Part shown: piece after piece, positions 33,130 through 41,696 of the stretch | Layout of the letters: every line of letters starts with the position of its first letter | Numbering within the stretch: the stretch's first letter is position 1 | DNA from: Bog-473 sp963804055 | GTDB lineage: Bacteria; Actinomycetota; Acidimicrobiia; Acidimicrobiales; RAAP-2 | Reading direction: 5' to 3' | NCBI GenBank assembly: GCA_963804055.1 | Contig: CAWDOU010000001.1 | Location: 434,001 to 498,000, forward strand | DNA length: 64,000 nt | The notes under the pieces: generated by a model | Told to the model about the DNA's origin: nothing | What the model saw: only the letters and a program-made list of their open reading frames with translations | The model's database searches: none | Translations under genes and position numbers: made by a program

Positions 33130-34228
33130 AGCCTCCGGCTTGAGTGTTCGCCTCAAACTGACGCTCAGCTACGCCGGTTTCGTCATGGTCGCAGGTGCCC
33201 TTCTCCTTGGTGCCGTCTGGGTGTTCCTGTTGCGCTACGTGCCCAGGGGCGAGACCGTTATCGTCCACAACTCGCGCATCCTGGTGTCCCCGGGTCGCGG
33301 CGAGCTTCTGCGGGATTTCGGGCCGGCTGCAGCCGTCGTCCTGGTGTGTCTGTTGGTTTTCGGGCTCCTCGGGGGATGGCTTCTTGCCGGCCGGATGCTC
33401 GCCCCTCTGGCCCGGATCACCGAGGCCACACGCATGGCTGCAGAAGGATCACTGTCGCATCGGATACGCCTCCCCGGCCGGAAAGACGAGTTCCGCGAGT
33501 TGGCAGATGCCTTCGACACCATGCTGGCGCAGCTGGAGGCACATGTGGCGGAACAGCAGAGGTTCGCCTCCAACGCCTCCCATGAACTTCGCACGCCGCT
33601 GGCGATCACACAGACACTTCTTGAGGTCGCGCGAAACGATCCCTGTCGAGGAGACGACCAGCTCGTCGACCGTCTTCTCCTGGTGAACGCCCGCGCCATC
33701 AATCTCACCGAGGCGTTGCTGGTGCTCAGCCGCGTCGACCAACGGTCGTTCACGCCGGAGGACGTCGACATGTCGCTTGTGGTGGAGGAAGCCACCGAGG
33801 TGCTCCTTCCTCTCGCCGAGAAGCACGGCGTGACGATGGATGTCTCCGGAGGCCTGGCTCAGACGACGGGTTCCGCTGCACTCTTGTTGCAACTGACGAC
33901 GAACCTCGTGCACAACGCAATCGTGCACAATCTCGATCACGACGGTGCCGTGTGGGTCACCATCGGTGTCCAGGGCCAAGACGTGGTGCTGACGGTCGAG
34001 AACACCGGAGCGAGGCTCACCGCGCAGGCCGTCTCCACACTGGTCGAGCCGTTCCAGCGCGGATCCACGCGCCTGCACACCGACCACGGTGGCATAGGTC
34101 TCGGGCTGGCGCTTGTCGACAGCATCACGAGCGCACACGACGGGACGCTCACGCTGGCCCCCCGTCCCAGCGGAGGGCTCTGTGCGGTGGTTCGACTGCC
34201 CGCGGTGCCACGGGAGGTGGTTCGGTAG
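33122..34228 (+). CDS. vanS: Sensor histidine kinase VanS
   Basis: A 368-residue sensor kinase. Membrane segments lie near 17-38 and 69-90, separated by a short extracytoplasmic loop of about 30 residues. A HAMP domain follows, then the phosphoacceptor H154 in 'ASNASHELRTPLAITQT', the N box 'LTTNLVHNAIVHNL' and the G2 box HGGIGLGLALV. The short sensor loop matches actinobacterial VanS proteins that sense glycopeptides directly. It overlaps vanR by 8 bp and forms an operon with vanR and probably vanZ. Confidence 0.93.
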   Translation: MDRASGLSVRLKLTLSYAGFVMVAGALLLGAVWVFLLRYVPRGETVIVHNSRILVSPGRGELLRDFGPAAAVVLVCLLVFGLLGGWLLAGRMLAPLARITEATRMAAEGSLSHRIRLPGRKDEFRELADAFDTMLAQLEAHVAEQQRFASNASHELRTPLAITQTLLEVARNDPCRGDDQLVDRLLLVNARAINLTEALLVLSRVDQRSFTPEDVDMSLVVEEATEVLLPLAEKHGVTMDVSGGLAQTTGSAALLLQLTTNLVHNAIVHNLDHDGAVWVTIGVQGQDVVLTVENTGARLTAQAVSTLVEPFQRGSTRLHTDHGGIGLGLALVDSITSAHDGTLTLAPRPSGGLCAVVRLPAVPREVVR

Positions 34229-34311
34229 ATATCCGGTCCTGGGCCGTCGCGCCTGTTCCGCAGGCTCGCAGACCCCCATACGTGCTTCGTCGTCACGAAC
34301 TGATTCCAAAG

Positions 34312-34836
34312 GTGTACGTGAAAACCTTCCCGAAAGTGGTCCTCGCGGTGTACACGGCCGTCCTGCTCTGGCTGATTCTGTTCAAGTTCTCAGTGCATAT
34401 CGATGCTGTGCTGCACTACGACAGGAGGAGTCTGAACCTCGTGCCGTTCTCGGACGCTTCGGGGAGCGTGGGCGAGATGCTCGACAATGTCCTCGTCTTC
34501 ATCCCGTTCGGTGTGTTATTGGGCGTCACCTGCAAGCGTCTCAATGTGTGGCGCAAGCTTCTCGTTGTCCTTGCCTTCAGCCTGACCGTCGAGGTGCTGC
34601 AGTACGTGTTCGCCATCGGAGCCTCGGACATCACCGACGTCATCGCGAACACGTTCGGTGGCCTTCTCGGGCTGATGGCCTATGACCTGGGTCGCAGGCA
34701 CATTCGTAAAGAGAGCCTCGACAGGTTCATCGTGACCGCGGGAAGTGCGTTCCTCGCGGTGTTTCTCCTGCTTCTTGCGGTAGTGGAGATCCGTCATGGA
34801 GTGCGATATCACTTGCCCCACACGAGGGGCAACTGA
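34312..34836 (+). CDS. vanZ: VanZ family membrane protein
   Basis: A roughly 174-residue membrane protein of the VanZ family. 'FPKVVLAVYTAVLLWLILFK' is the first helix, 'DNVLVFIPFGVLLGVTC' and 'EVLQYVFAIGASDITDVIAN' are the conserved core, and a last helix lies near 145-165. VanZ confers low-level teicoplanin or lipoglycopeptide tolerance in Enterococcus. GTG 34312, GTG 34318 or GTG 34282 could each be the start; none has a convincing ribosome-binding site. It lies 83 bp after vanS on the same strand. Confidence 0.85.
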   Translation: MYVKTFPKVVLAVYTAVLLWLILFKFSVHIDAVLHYDRRSLNLVPFSDASGSVGEMLDNVLVFIPFGVLLGVTCKRLNVWRKLLVVLAFSLTVEVLQYVFAIGASDITDVIANTFGGLLGLMAYDLGRRHIRKESLDRFIVTAGSAFLAVFLLLLAVVEIRHGVRYHLPHTRGN

Positions 34837-34860
34837 ATGAGGGTCGGTGAGCCGCCGAGA

Positions 34861-35271
34861 TCAGGGCAGCGTGGAGCCCGCGTCCATCGGGACTCCGACG
34901 ACCGAGGCGATCCGGCTGAGGTCGGCGTCGTGGGCCAGGAGCACCGCCCCGTGGCGGAGCGCCACCGAGGCGATCATGCAGTCCACCAGCCCACGTGGTG
35001 TCACGCCGGCCCGGCGACATCTCCGATAGATCAGGCTCGCTGCGTCGAAATCGGCGACGGCCTCGAAGGTGAGCAGGTGACAGCGGGCGAGCAGTCGCTG
35101 CAGATCGGCCGCCCGGTTGTCACTGCGCGCGCCGGCGACGACTTCCATGACGACGGGTTCGGTGACCGCCAAGGCGCCATCGTCGGCGATGAGTTCGGCC
35201 ATGCGTTGGTCGACGCGGCTGCCGGAACCGCGGTCGTACTCCACCCAGGCCGAGGTGTCGGCGAGGATCAC
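34861..35271 (-). CDS. vapC: VapC-type PIN-domain toxin
   Basis: A 136-residue PIN-domain ribonuclease. 'MILADTSAWVEYDRG' supplies the first acidic residue (D5), 'VTEPVVMEVVAGA' the glutamate (E43) and 'GLVDCMIASVALRHG' the third acidic residue (D97); 'LLAHDADLSRIA' completes the site. VapC toxins cut initiator tRNA or rRNA. The gene overlaps the antitoxin stop by 4 bp. It sits directly beside the van locus, as expected for a mobile or island-stabilising module. Confidence 0.92.
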   Translation of the reverse strand: MILADTSAWVEYDRGSGSRVDQRMAELIADDGALAVTEPVVMEVVAGARSDNRAADLQRLLARCHLLTFEAVADFDAASLIYRRCRRAGVTPRGLVDCMIASVALRHGAVLLAHDADLSRIASVVGVPMDAGSTLP

Positions 35272-35480
35272 CGCCCGTCGGCGGGGCCCGAGTCCTGGGG
35301 AACCTCCCCGATGGCGTGCGCCCCCCGCATCGCCAGCGCCTCGTCACGGGTCATGGGCTGCCCGGCGAGGTGCCGGAGTGCCAGGTCGACCGCTTCCGTC
35401 TTCGTGTGCACGCCGTAGCGGTCCATCACCGCCCGGAGAACCGTCTCCTCTATCTCGATGTTGGTGCGTGCCCGGCTCAT
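35268..35480 (-). CDS. vapB: VapB-type antitoxin
   Basis: A 70-residue antitoxin. 'ARTNIEIEETVLRAVMDRYG' and 'HTKTEAVDLALRHLAGQPMT' form the ribbon-helix-helix DNA-binding domain of the VapB/DUF2191 type, followed by a toxin-binding tail. ATG 35480 is fixed by TACGAT ending 6 nt upstream (leaderless). The operon order antitoxin-toxin with a 4-bp overlap is standard. The promoter region has several GTGTA half-sites, consistent with autorepression. Confidence 0.9.
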   Translation of the reverse strand: MSRARTNIEIEETVLRAVMDRYGVHTKTEAVDLALRHLAGQPMTRDEALAMRGAHAIGEVPQDSGPADGR

Positions 35481-35486
35481 ACACGT

Positions 35487-35505
35487 ATCGTACACATGAC
35501 GTGTA
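35487..35505. promoter_or_regulatory. vapBC promoter and operator half-sites
   Basis: On the minus strand TACGAT (35492-35487) is the -10 box, six bases from ATG 35480. TACAC-N5-GTGTA (35491-35505) is an inverted repeat overlapping it, and further GTGT motifs occur at 35481-35484 and 35512-35515. Confidence 0.6.
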
Positions 35506-35824
35506 GGGAGCGTGTAGCAAAGCACGCCGTTAATGGTGGATGGAGCCGCAGGGAAGAGGGTGATTGGTGTCCAGTCCCACAATCCGGATCGACAATCGTC
35601 TCGAAACTAACGCCATACCAAGATGAGCATCCCTCCTCGAATTGTCCCTTAGCTGGACGTCCAGGTGCAGGCCTCACATGAGGCGATCCAAGCTGGCGCA
35701 TTCGTCACCCGTGAAGGTCTTCAAAGTACCTGACTCCGCAACAGTTGTCGCTGCCATTTCCCAGCGGCATACTTCCCAACCGAGCGTTGGGCTGTGAGCC
35801 CGATTCTGGCGAAGGCGGTGCACG
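35506..35824. other. Gene-free 319-bp stretch
   Basis: It lies between the VapBC promoter and the large surface-protein gene. I see no convincing gene, RNA or repeat. It presumably holds the promoter of the surface-protein gene, but no clear -10/-35 pair or strong ribosome-binding site stands out before ATG 35825. Confidence 0.5.
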
Positions 35825-38800
35825 ATGATCAGTCGGCAGAGGGGATCGGGGAGGCGCGCGCCTTCCACTCAAGCGCCCCCTTTTGCGCGCCTGCCCCAGG
35901 GTCGCCTGGGGCGCGGGACATTCCTGGCCTGGGTTCGCCTGGCCCTGTGCACCGCGCTGGCCGCCGCCGCATCGATCTTGGCCCTTGGTGTTCCTACGGC
36001 CAGCGCTGGTGCCGCCGAGCACGCCACGAGCAGCACCTTGGGCTATCGCCTCGTCGCCTCTGACGGGGGCATCTTCGGCTACGACGCTGCTTTCTTCGGA
36101 TCTGCTGGTGGCAGGCATCTCAACGAGCCCATCGTCGGCATGGCGCCCACTCCTTCGGGCGACGGGTACTGGGAAGTTGCCTCCGACGGTGGCATCTTCA
36201 ATTACGGCGACGCCAAGTTCTTGGGGTCGACGGGAGCCATCCATCTGAACAAGCCCATCGTTGGCATGGCGGCCACCCCCGATGGCGGGGGCTACTGGCT
36301 GGTGGCATCCGACGGCGGCATCTTCACCTACGGCGACGCCAGGTTCTTCGGTTCCACCGGTGCCATCCATCTGAACAAGCCCATCGTCGGCATGGCGGCC
36401 ACCCCTGACGGCGGTGGCTACTGGCTGGTGGCCAGCGACGGTGGGATCTTCACCTATGGCGACGCCGGCTACTACGGCTCGACGGGCAATGTCCACCTCA
36501 ACAAGCCGATCGTGGCCATGACGGCGAGTCCTGACGGCGGGGGCTACTGGCTGGTGGCCTCCGACGGGGGCATCTTCAACTACGGAGATGCCACCTTCTT
36601 GGGATCGACCGGGGCCGTCCACCTCAACAAGCCGATCGTCGCCATGACCCCGACCCCTGACGGCGGGGGCTATTGGCTCGTGGCCTCCGACGGGGGCATC
36701 TTCAACTACGGCGACGCCACCTTCTTGGGATCGACCGGCGGGACAGCGCTCAACGCCCCCATCGTCGGACTCACCTTCTACCGCTTGATCCTGCATCAGC
36801 CGGTCACGTCGCCCACGACCACGTCACCGACCACGACCATTGCACCGACGTCGCCCACGACGACGACGACTGCCCCGACCACGACGACGACAACCATCCC
36901 GACCTCGACCACCACATCAACATCGACCACCAGCACCACGACGACGATTCCTCCCACCACGACCACCACGACCGCCTCACCGACGTCGACTACGACGACC
37001 ACTGCACCCACCACTACGACCACCACGACCACTTCACCGACGTCGACCACCAGCACGACGTCGACCACCAGCACGACGGTGGCGACCCCCATTCCGACGA
37101 TCACCTCGATCAGCCCGACCGCTGGGCTGACCTCGGGTGGGACGTCGGTTGTCATCACCGGCACACACCTCAACGGGGCGACCACGGTCAAGTTCGGCAC
37201 CGCCTCAGCCAGATTCACCGATGACAGCACCACCTCTGTCACGGCCACCGCCCCAGGAGGGTCAGCCGGCACCGTCGACATCACGGTCACGACACCGGGG
37301 GGCACTTCGGCCACCTCGTCGGCCGATCAGTTCACCTACGTGGCCGTTCCCGCTGTCTCCTCCATCAGCCCGACCGCAGGAAGCTCCTCCGGGGGCACGA
37401 GTGTCACCATCACCGGGACCAACCTCTCGGGGGCCACCTCGGTCGAGTTCGGATCCAACCCGGCCACAGTTACCGGCGACAGCACTACCTCGATCATTGC
37501 GACCGCACCCGCGGGAACGGGCACCGTCGACGTGACCGTCACCACTCCCGGAGGCACCTCGGCCATTTCGGCGGCCGACGAGTTCAGCTACGTCTTTGAC
37601 CCATGCAGCCCGCTAACGGCAAACACGGAGGTTCCCTCGGGCATCTATGTCGTCAATTGCACAATGGACGTGCCCCCAGGCGTCACTTTGACGCTTGACC
37701 CTGGTGTGATCCTGAAGTTCGGATCAGCAGATGGCATCACCGTCGACGGCACGCTCGACGCCGTGGGCACCAGCACCGAGCCCATCACCTTCACCTCTCT
37801 CAACGACAACTCGGTTGGAGGTGACACTGGCGATGGAACCCCAGGCGTCACAGACTGGAGCGGGATCTCCGTTCAGAACTCAGGGTCAATCGATCTCGAG
37901 CACGCCGAGATCGCCTACGGAGCGGACGGCATCGAAGGCGGCGGCAACGGATCGTTCGTCGTCTCCAACGACGTCTTCTTGACCACGGGCACGCCCGTGT
38001 CGCTCGACACCTCTGCCTCGGTCACGATCCAGGACGACACCTTTAGCAACAGTGGCGAGACCCCAGTTTCCGTCGATGCCCCGACGCCGGTGGTCGAGAA
38101 CAACACCGTGAACCAGAACTCGAGTTCTGGTTCGTCAGAGGTCGCTTTCAGCGTCGACGGCACCGCGCTCGACCTCAGCCAGTTGCAGCCCAACACAGTG
38201 ATCGGTACTGGCTTCGTCGGGTTCCAGATCTCAGGGGTTCTGGCCGCAAGTGGGACCCTTGCGGCAGGTCCACAACCTTGGATGGTTGGCGCCAATGAAA
38301 CGGAGACCTCCCTCGTCGTGCCCCAGGGGATTACCTTGACCGTCGCACCGGGTGTCGTGGTCAAGGGGACGCAATTCGGGTGCGGACCCTATTGCTCGGT
38401 TGTGAGCCTCAAGATCGACGGCACGCTCGACGCCGTGGGCACCAGCACCGAGCCCATCACCTTCACCTCTCTCAACGACAACTCGGTTGGAGGTGACACT
38501 GGCGATGGAACCCCAGGCGTCACAGACTGGAGCGGGATCTCCGTTCAGAACTCAGGGTCAATCGATCTCGAGCACGCCGAGATCGCCTACGGAGCGGACG
38601 GCATCGAAGGCGGCGGCAACGGATCGTTCGTCGTCTCCAACGACGTCTTCTTGACCACGGGCACGCCCGTGTCGCTCGACACCTCTGCCTCGGTCACGAT
38701 CCAGGACGACACCTTTAGCAACAGTGGCGAGACCCCAGTTTCCGTCGATGCCCCGACGCCGGTGGTCGAGAACAACACCGTGAACCAGAACTCGAGTTCT

Positions 38801-40003
38801 GGTTCGTCAGAGGTCGCTTTCAGCGTCGACGGCACCGCGCTCGACCTCAGCCAGTTGCAGCCCAACACAGTGATCGGTACTGGCTTCGTCGGGTTCCAGA
38901 TCTCAGGGGTTCTGGCCGCAAGTGGGACCCTTGCGGCAGGTCCACAACCTTGGATGGTTGGCGCCAATGAAACGGAGACCTCCCTCGTCGTGCCCCAGGG
39001 GATTACCTTGACCGTCGCACCGGGTGTCGTGGTCAAGGGGACGCAATTCGGGTGCGGACCCTATTGCTCGGTTGTGAGCCTCAAGATCGACGGCACGCTC
39101 GACGCCGTGGGCACCAGCACCGAGCCCATCACCTTCACCTCTCTCAACGACAACTCGGTTGGAGGTGACACTGGCGATGGAACCCCAGGCGTCACAGACT
39201 GGAGCGGGATCTCCGTTCAGAACTCAGGGTCAATCGATCTCGAGCACGCCGAGATCGCCTACGGAGCGGACGGCATCGAAGGCGGCGGCAACGGATCGTT
39301 CGTCGTTGAACAGACAACCATCACAGACGTCGGTACTGCTATTGCCTTCTCCGGGAACTCTGCACTCATGAGCGGCATCACGATCGATGACGCCCAATCG
39401 GGTTTGTCGGTGACAAGCGGAGCAGCAACACTTCGAGCGATTCTTAACAACGTGCAGGTTGGCGTCGAGGCTTGTGACTGGGGCACATCCACGTCCTGCT
39501 CCGTTGATGCGTCCTACTCCTATTGGGGAAATCCAAGCGGTCCTGGAGGAGGCACAAACGGCGAACCATCGGTATGCGGCGACGTCTGGACGAGCCCGTA
39601 CTACACGTCTGACTCAGAGAGCTCAACCGATACGGGCACGGTCTTTGAGGCAAACTGCGACGGTTCGCCAACTCCCGATCAACAGCTAGCTACGGCAGAG
39701 CAGAATGAGAGTAGCGCGGAAAGCGTGCTGCAATTGGAGTGTTCGTCTATCGGTCAGCCCTATTGTCAAGAATTGCAGAGCGACGACCAGTGCCTCTCGG
39801 GTCTGATCAGCCTCGGTGAAGCGGCTTCTGAGTACTCCTTCACGGGTCCCGAGGACGTGGTCGGGAACGGTGCCGAATTCATCGAGGAGAATGCTTCGGA
39901 GGACGTCGGAAATGTTGCAAAAGACGCTGCCTTCCTGGACACAATTTCGTCCTTTGTTTCAACGGTTCTGCAGGTAGCCGACGCATTGAATTCCTGTTTC
40001 TAG
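35825..40003 (+). CDS. Giant secreted modular repeat protein (WG-like repeats, TIG domains, beta-helix)
   Basis: A 1392-residue secreted protein. A basic N-terminus and hydrophobic core ('LALCTAAAA'-like region near 40-58) end at a likely cleavage site after TASA. Six 41-42-residue repeats follow (residues 73-320; core GYWLVASDGGIFxYGDA), probably a beta-propeller. A Thr/Ser/Pro-only linker of about 95 residues comes next, then two IPT/TIG domains (about 420-585, 'SISPTAGSSSGGTSVTITGT'). A right-handed beta-helix region follows, made of a 224-residue unit present 2.3 times without differences. The C-terminus (1290-1392) is cysteine-containing and helical, with no LPxTG or membrane anchor. Probable roles: surface adhesion or polysaccharide binding. 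The function is unknown. Confidence 0.88.
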   Translation: MISRQRGSGRRAPSTQAPPFARLPQGRLGRGTFLAWVRLALCTALAAAASILALGVPTASAGAAEHATSSTLGYRLVASDGGIFGYDAAFFGSAGGRHLNEPIVGMAPTPSGDGYWEVASDGGIFNYGDAKFLGSTGAIHLNKPIVGMAATPDGGGYWLVASDGGIFTYGDARFFGSTGAIHLNKPIVGMAATPDGGGYWLVASDGGIFTYGDAGYYGSTGNVHLNKPIVAMTASPDGGGYWLVASDGGIFNYGDATFLGSTGAVHLNKPIVAMTPTPDGGGYWLVASDGGIFNYGDATFLGSTGGTALNAPIVGLTFYRLILHQPVTSPTTTSPTTTIAPTSPTTTTTAPTTTTTTIPTSTTTSTSTTSTTTTIPPTTTTTTASPTSTTTTTAPTTTTTTTTSPTSTTSTTSTTSTTVATPIPTITSISPTAGLTSGGTSVVITGTHLNGATTVKFGTASARFTDDSTTSVTATAPGGSAGTVDITVTTPGGTSATSSADQFTYVAVPAVSSISPTAGSSSGGTSVTITGTNLSGATSVEFGSNPATVTGDSTTSIIATAPAGTGTVDVTVTTPGGTSAISAADEFSYVFDPCSPLTANTEVPSGIYVVNCTMDVPPGVTLTLDPGVILKFGSADGITVDGTLDAVGTSTEPITFTSLNDNSVGGDTGDGTPGVTDWSGISVQNSGSIDLEHAEIAYGADGIEGGGNGSFVVSNDVFLTTGTPVSLDTSASVTIQDDTFSNSGETPVSVDAPTPVVENNTVNQNSSSGSSEVAFSVDGTALDLSQLQPNTVIGTGFVGFQISGVLAASGTLAAGPQPWMVGANETETSLVVPQGITLTVAPGVVVKGTQFGCGPYCSVVSLKIDGTLDAVGTSTEPITFTSLNDNSVGGDTGDGTPGVTDWSGISVQNSGSIDLEHAEIAYGADGIEGGGNGSFVVSNDVFLTTGTPVSLDTSASVTIQDDTFSNSGETPVSVDAPTPVVENNTVNQNSSSGSSEVAFSVDGTALDLSQLQPNTVIGTGFVGFQISGVLAASGTLAAGPQPWMVGANETETSLVVPQGITLTVAPGVVVKGTQFGCGPYCSVVSLKIDGTLDAVGTSTEPITFTSLNDNSVGGDTGDGTPGVTDWSGISVQNSGSIDLEHAEIAYGADGIEGGGNGSFVVEQTTITDVGTAIAFSGNSALMSGITIDDAQSGLSVTSGAATLRAILNNVQVGVEACDWGTSTSCSVDASYSYWGNPSGPGGGTNGEPSVCGDVWTSPYYTSDSESSTDTGTVFEANCDGSPTPDQQLATAEQNESSAESVLQLECSSIGQPYCQELQSDDQCLSGLISLGEAASEYSFTGPEDVVGNGAEFIEENASEDVGNVAKDAAFLDTISSFVSTVLQVADALNSCF
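36041..36785 (+). repeat. Six tandem 41-42-residue (about 126-bp) coding repeats
   Basis: Unit starts are 36041, 36164, 36290, 36416, 36542 and 36668. Each encodes GY-W/R-x-VASDGGIF-x-Y-x-A, a GSTG turn, HLNKPIV and a TPDGG turn. Copies differ at a few positions, so this is an older array than the 672-bp duplication further on. A repeat-propeller is likely. Confidence 0.85.
37743..39306 (+). repeat. Identical 672-bp tandem duplication, 2.33 copies
   Basis: Copy 1 spans 37743-38414, copy 2 spans 38415-39086, and a partial third spans 39087-39306. The period is 672 bp (224 codons), in frame, and I found no differences between copies, including silent sites. Identity ends at 39306, where the sequence changes to a unique C-terminal part. 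Either very recent unequal exchange or an assembly product. Confidence 0.92.
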
Positions 40004-40321
40004 GTTGCGTTCGCCGCGATACGTGCAGGCCAAACGACCACTGTCTGCCGAGGGCGGCTATTGCTGCCGAACGATTGAATGCGACGGATAGCATTCGCGC
40101 CGGCTGCAAGGGAGCGCGTGGAGAGACCGCAACCTGGCGCCTTTCGATAACCGTAGAAGATGCTGAGACCATGGTGAGATTGCCATGTGATTTCTGGAGC
40201 TACGGCTAGTAATCGGCAGCCCTGCAACATATGCCTGTCCAAGCGTCTGGTAGTTCGCAGATTCACAACCTCCCTTCACGGTGGCGACGCGTACCTGGCT
40301 GGGCCTAGGCAGCTTTCGGAG
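40004..40321. other. Gene-free 318-bp stretch
   Basis: Between the surface-protein gene and the Nramp-type transporter gene (convergent). Open frames here lack any recognisable motif, and base composition is less GC-rich than the neighbours. No terminator hairpin with a T-run was found. Confidence 0.5.
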
Positions 40322-41602
40322 TCATTGCACCCCGAACCACCCCAGCACCGTCTGCAGGACGAGGAAGGCGGCGAACGCGCCGACCGTCACCACGGTGATC
40401 GTCCCGAGCCAGCGGGCGGCCGTGCCGTTGGCGGCGCCCCCCAGGAGGGAGCGCCGGTTGGCCAGCACCAGAATGAAGGTGAGCGTGATCGGCGTGATGA
40501 CGCCCTCCAGGACCTGCGTGTTCACAATGAGGGTCAGGAGGTTGCCCGGCACCAGGACCACCGCTGCCCCCGCCACGATCTGGAAGGTGAAGACCCCGAG
40601 GAAGAGCGGCGCCTTGCGGAAGCTGCTCGATACCGAGCGCTCCGCCCCGATCACCTCGGCCACCGCATAGGAGGTCGAGAGCGGCACGACGGCCGCGGCG
40701 AGGGCCGAGGCGCCGAGCAGCCCGATGCCGAAGAGCGCCTCGGCCGCCTGGCCCGCCACCGGCTCCAGGGCGTGCGCCGCCTGTGAGGCCGAGGTGAGCG
40801 CGCCGGACCCCCCGATGGCTGCGGCGGTGGCGATGATGATCGTCATGGAGACGATGTCCGAAATGACGGCCCCGCCGATGGCGTCGACCCGCTGGTAGCG
40901 GTACTGGGAGACCTGCACGCCCTTGTCGACCACGGCACCCGCCTCGTAGAGCTGGATGTACGGCGTGATCGTCGTCCCGATGAGCGCCACCCCGAGGAGC
41001 AGGAAGCCCGAGGTGAACACGAAGTGCGGCCACAGCGTGTGGGTGACGACCTGGTGCCAGTCGGGATGCCCGAGGACGGCGGCGATGGGGTAGGTGATGA
41101 AGACGAGCGTCATGAGGAGGAAGATGCGCTCGGCGTAGCGGTACGACCCGAACAGGACCAGCGCCCAGATGACGACGGCGGCGATGGGGACGCAGAGGTA
41201 GCGCGACACCCCGAAGAGGCTGAAGGCCGTGGCGATGCCGCCGAACTCCGTCACCATGAGCCCGAGGTTGGCCACGGCGAAGGCCGCAATGGCGAACGCG
41301 GTCAGCCGGAGCGAGAACTCCTCGCGGATGAGCGCCGCCAGCCCTTTGCCGGTGTACACCGAGAGGCGGGCCACCATCTCCTGAATGACGACGTAGAAGA
41401 CCGTGACGACCACCATGAAGAACAGGGTCCGGTAGCCGAACTGGGCGCCGGCGGACGCGTACGTCACGACACCGCCGGCGTCGTTGCCGGCACTGGCCGC
41501 AATGAGACCCGGGCCGGCGAAGGTCAGGTACAGCAGGAAGCGATTGCGGTTGCTCGACAGGCGCGTCGCGTCGCCCGCCGGAGCCCGCGTGCGAACGGGC
41601 AT
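40322..41602 (-). CDS. Nramp-family divalent metal transporter
   Basis: A 426-residue LeuT-fold transporter with about eleven membrane helices. The first-helix metal motif, DPGN in classical Nramp, reads 'GLIAASAGNDAGGVVTYAS'. The sixth-helix region reads 'LLLGVALIGTTITPYIQLYE', without the Met-Pro-His of Mn/Fe transporters. This non-canonical site suggests a different or broader ion, possibly Mg2+ or Mn2+. GAGGAG lies 8 nt before ATG 41602. The 5' region carries a leader peptide and hairpins (41610-41762), so translation is probably regulated. Confidence 0.88.
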   Translation of the reverse strand: MPVRTRAPAGDATRLSSNRNRFLLYLTFAGPGLIAASAGNDAGGVVTYASAGAQFGYRTLFFMVVVTVFYVVIQEMVARLSVYTGKGLAALIREEFSLRLTAFAIAAFAVANLGLMVTEFGGIATAFSLFGVSRYLCVPIAAVVIWALVLFGSYRYAERIFLLMTLVFITYPIAAVLGHPDWHQVVTHTLWPHFVFTSGFLLLGVALIGTTITPYIQLYEAGAVVDKGVQVSQYRYQRVDAIGGAVISDIVSMTIIIATAAAIGGSGALTSASQAAHALEPVAGQAAEALFGIGLLGASALAAAVVPLSTSYAVAEVIGAERSVSSSFRKAPLFLGVFTFQIVAGAAVVLVPGNLLTLIVNTQVLEGVITPITLTFILVLANRRSLLGGAANGTAARWLGTITVVTVGAFAAFLVLQTVLGWFGVQ

Positions 41603-41609
41603 GGGTCAA

Positions 41610-41642
41610 CTCCTCGTTGGACAGGCCCACGGGCGCGAGGAG
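41610..41642 (-). promoter_or_regulatory. Hairpin masking the transporter ribosome-binding site
   Basis: In the minus-strand transcript CUCCUCG (41642-41636) is fully complementary to CGAGGAG (41616-41610), the ribosome-binding site of the Nramp gene, with a 19-nt loop. UCCUCG within codons 2-4 of the leader peptide (41758-41753) is an alternative partner for the same site. Confidence 0.6.
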
Positions 41643-41677
41643 ACCCCGGCGCGTCGCGGGTCGTGGTGCTGGACGTG

Positions 41678-41693
41678 CCGGGCCGCAGCCCGG
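41678..41693 (-). promoter_or_regulatory. GC-rich hairpin just after the leader peptide stop
   Basis: CCGGGC-UGCG-GCCCGG (41693-41678) is a perfect 6-bp stem with a tetraloop, beginning 3 nt after the leader stop codon. There is no U-run, so a pause or anti-anti-structure is likelier than a terminator. Confidence 0.55.
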
Positions 41694-41696
41694 GGA

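Noticed and set aside
35674..36796. A 363-residue minus-strand frame rich in GDGGxxVAG repeats
   Set aside because: It is the antisense image of the six-repeat array of the surface protein; periodicity comes from the plus-strand repeats.
36796..37085. Microsatellite-like or CRISPR-like ACC/ACG repeats
   Set aside because: It is a Thr/Ser/Pro linker in frame within the surface protein; no spacer-repeat structure.
40000..40266. Short minus-strand frames in the gene-free stretch
   Set aside because: No motif, no ribosome-binding site, and composition unlike neighbouring genes.
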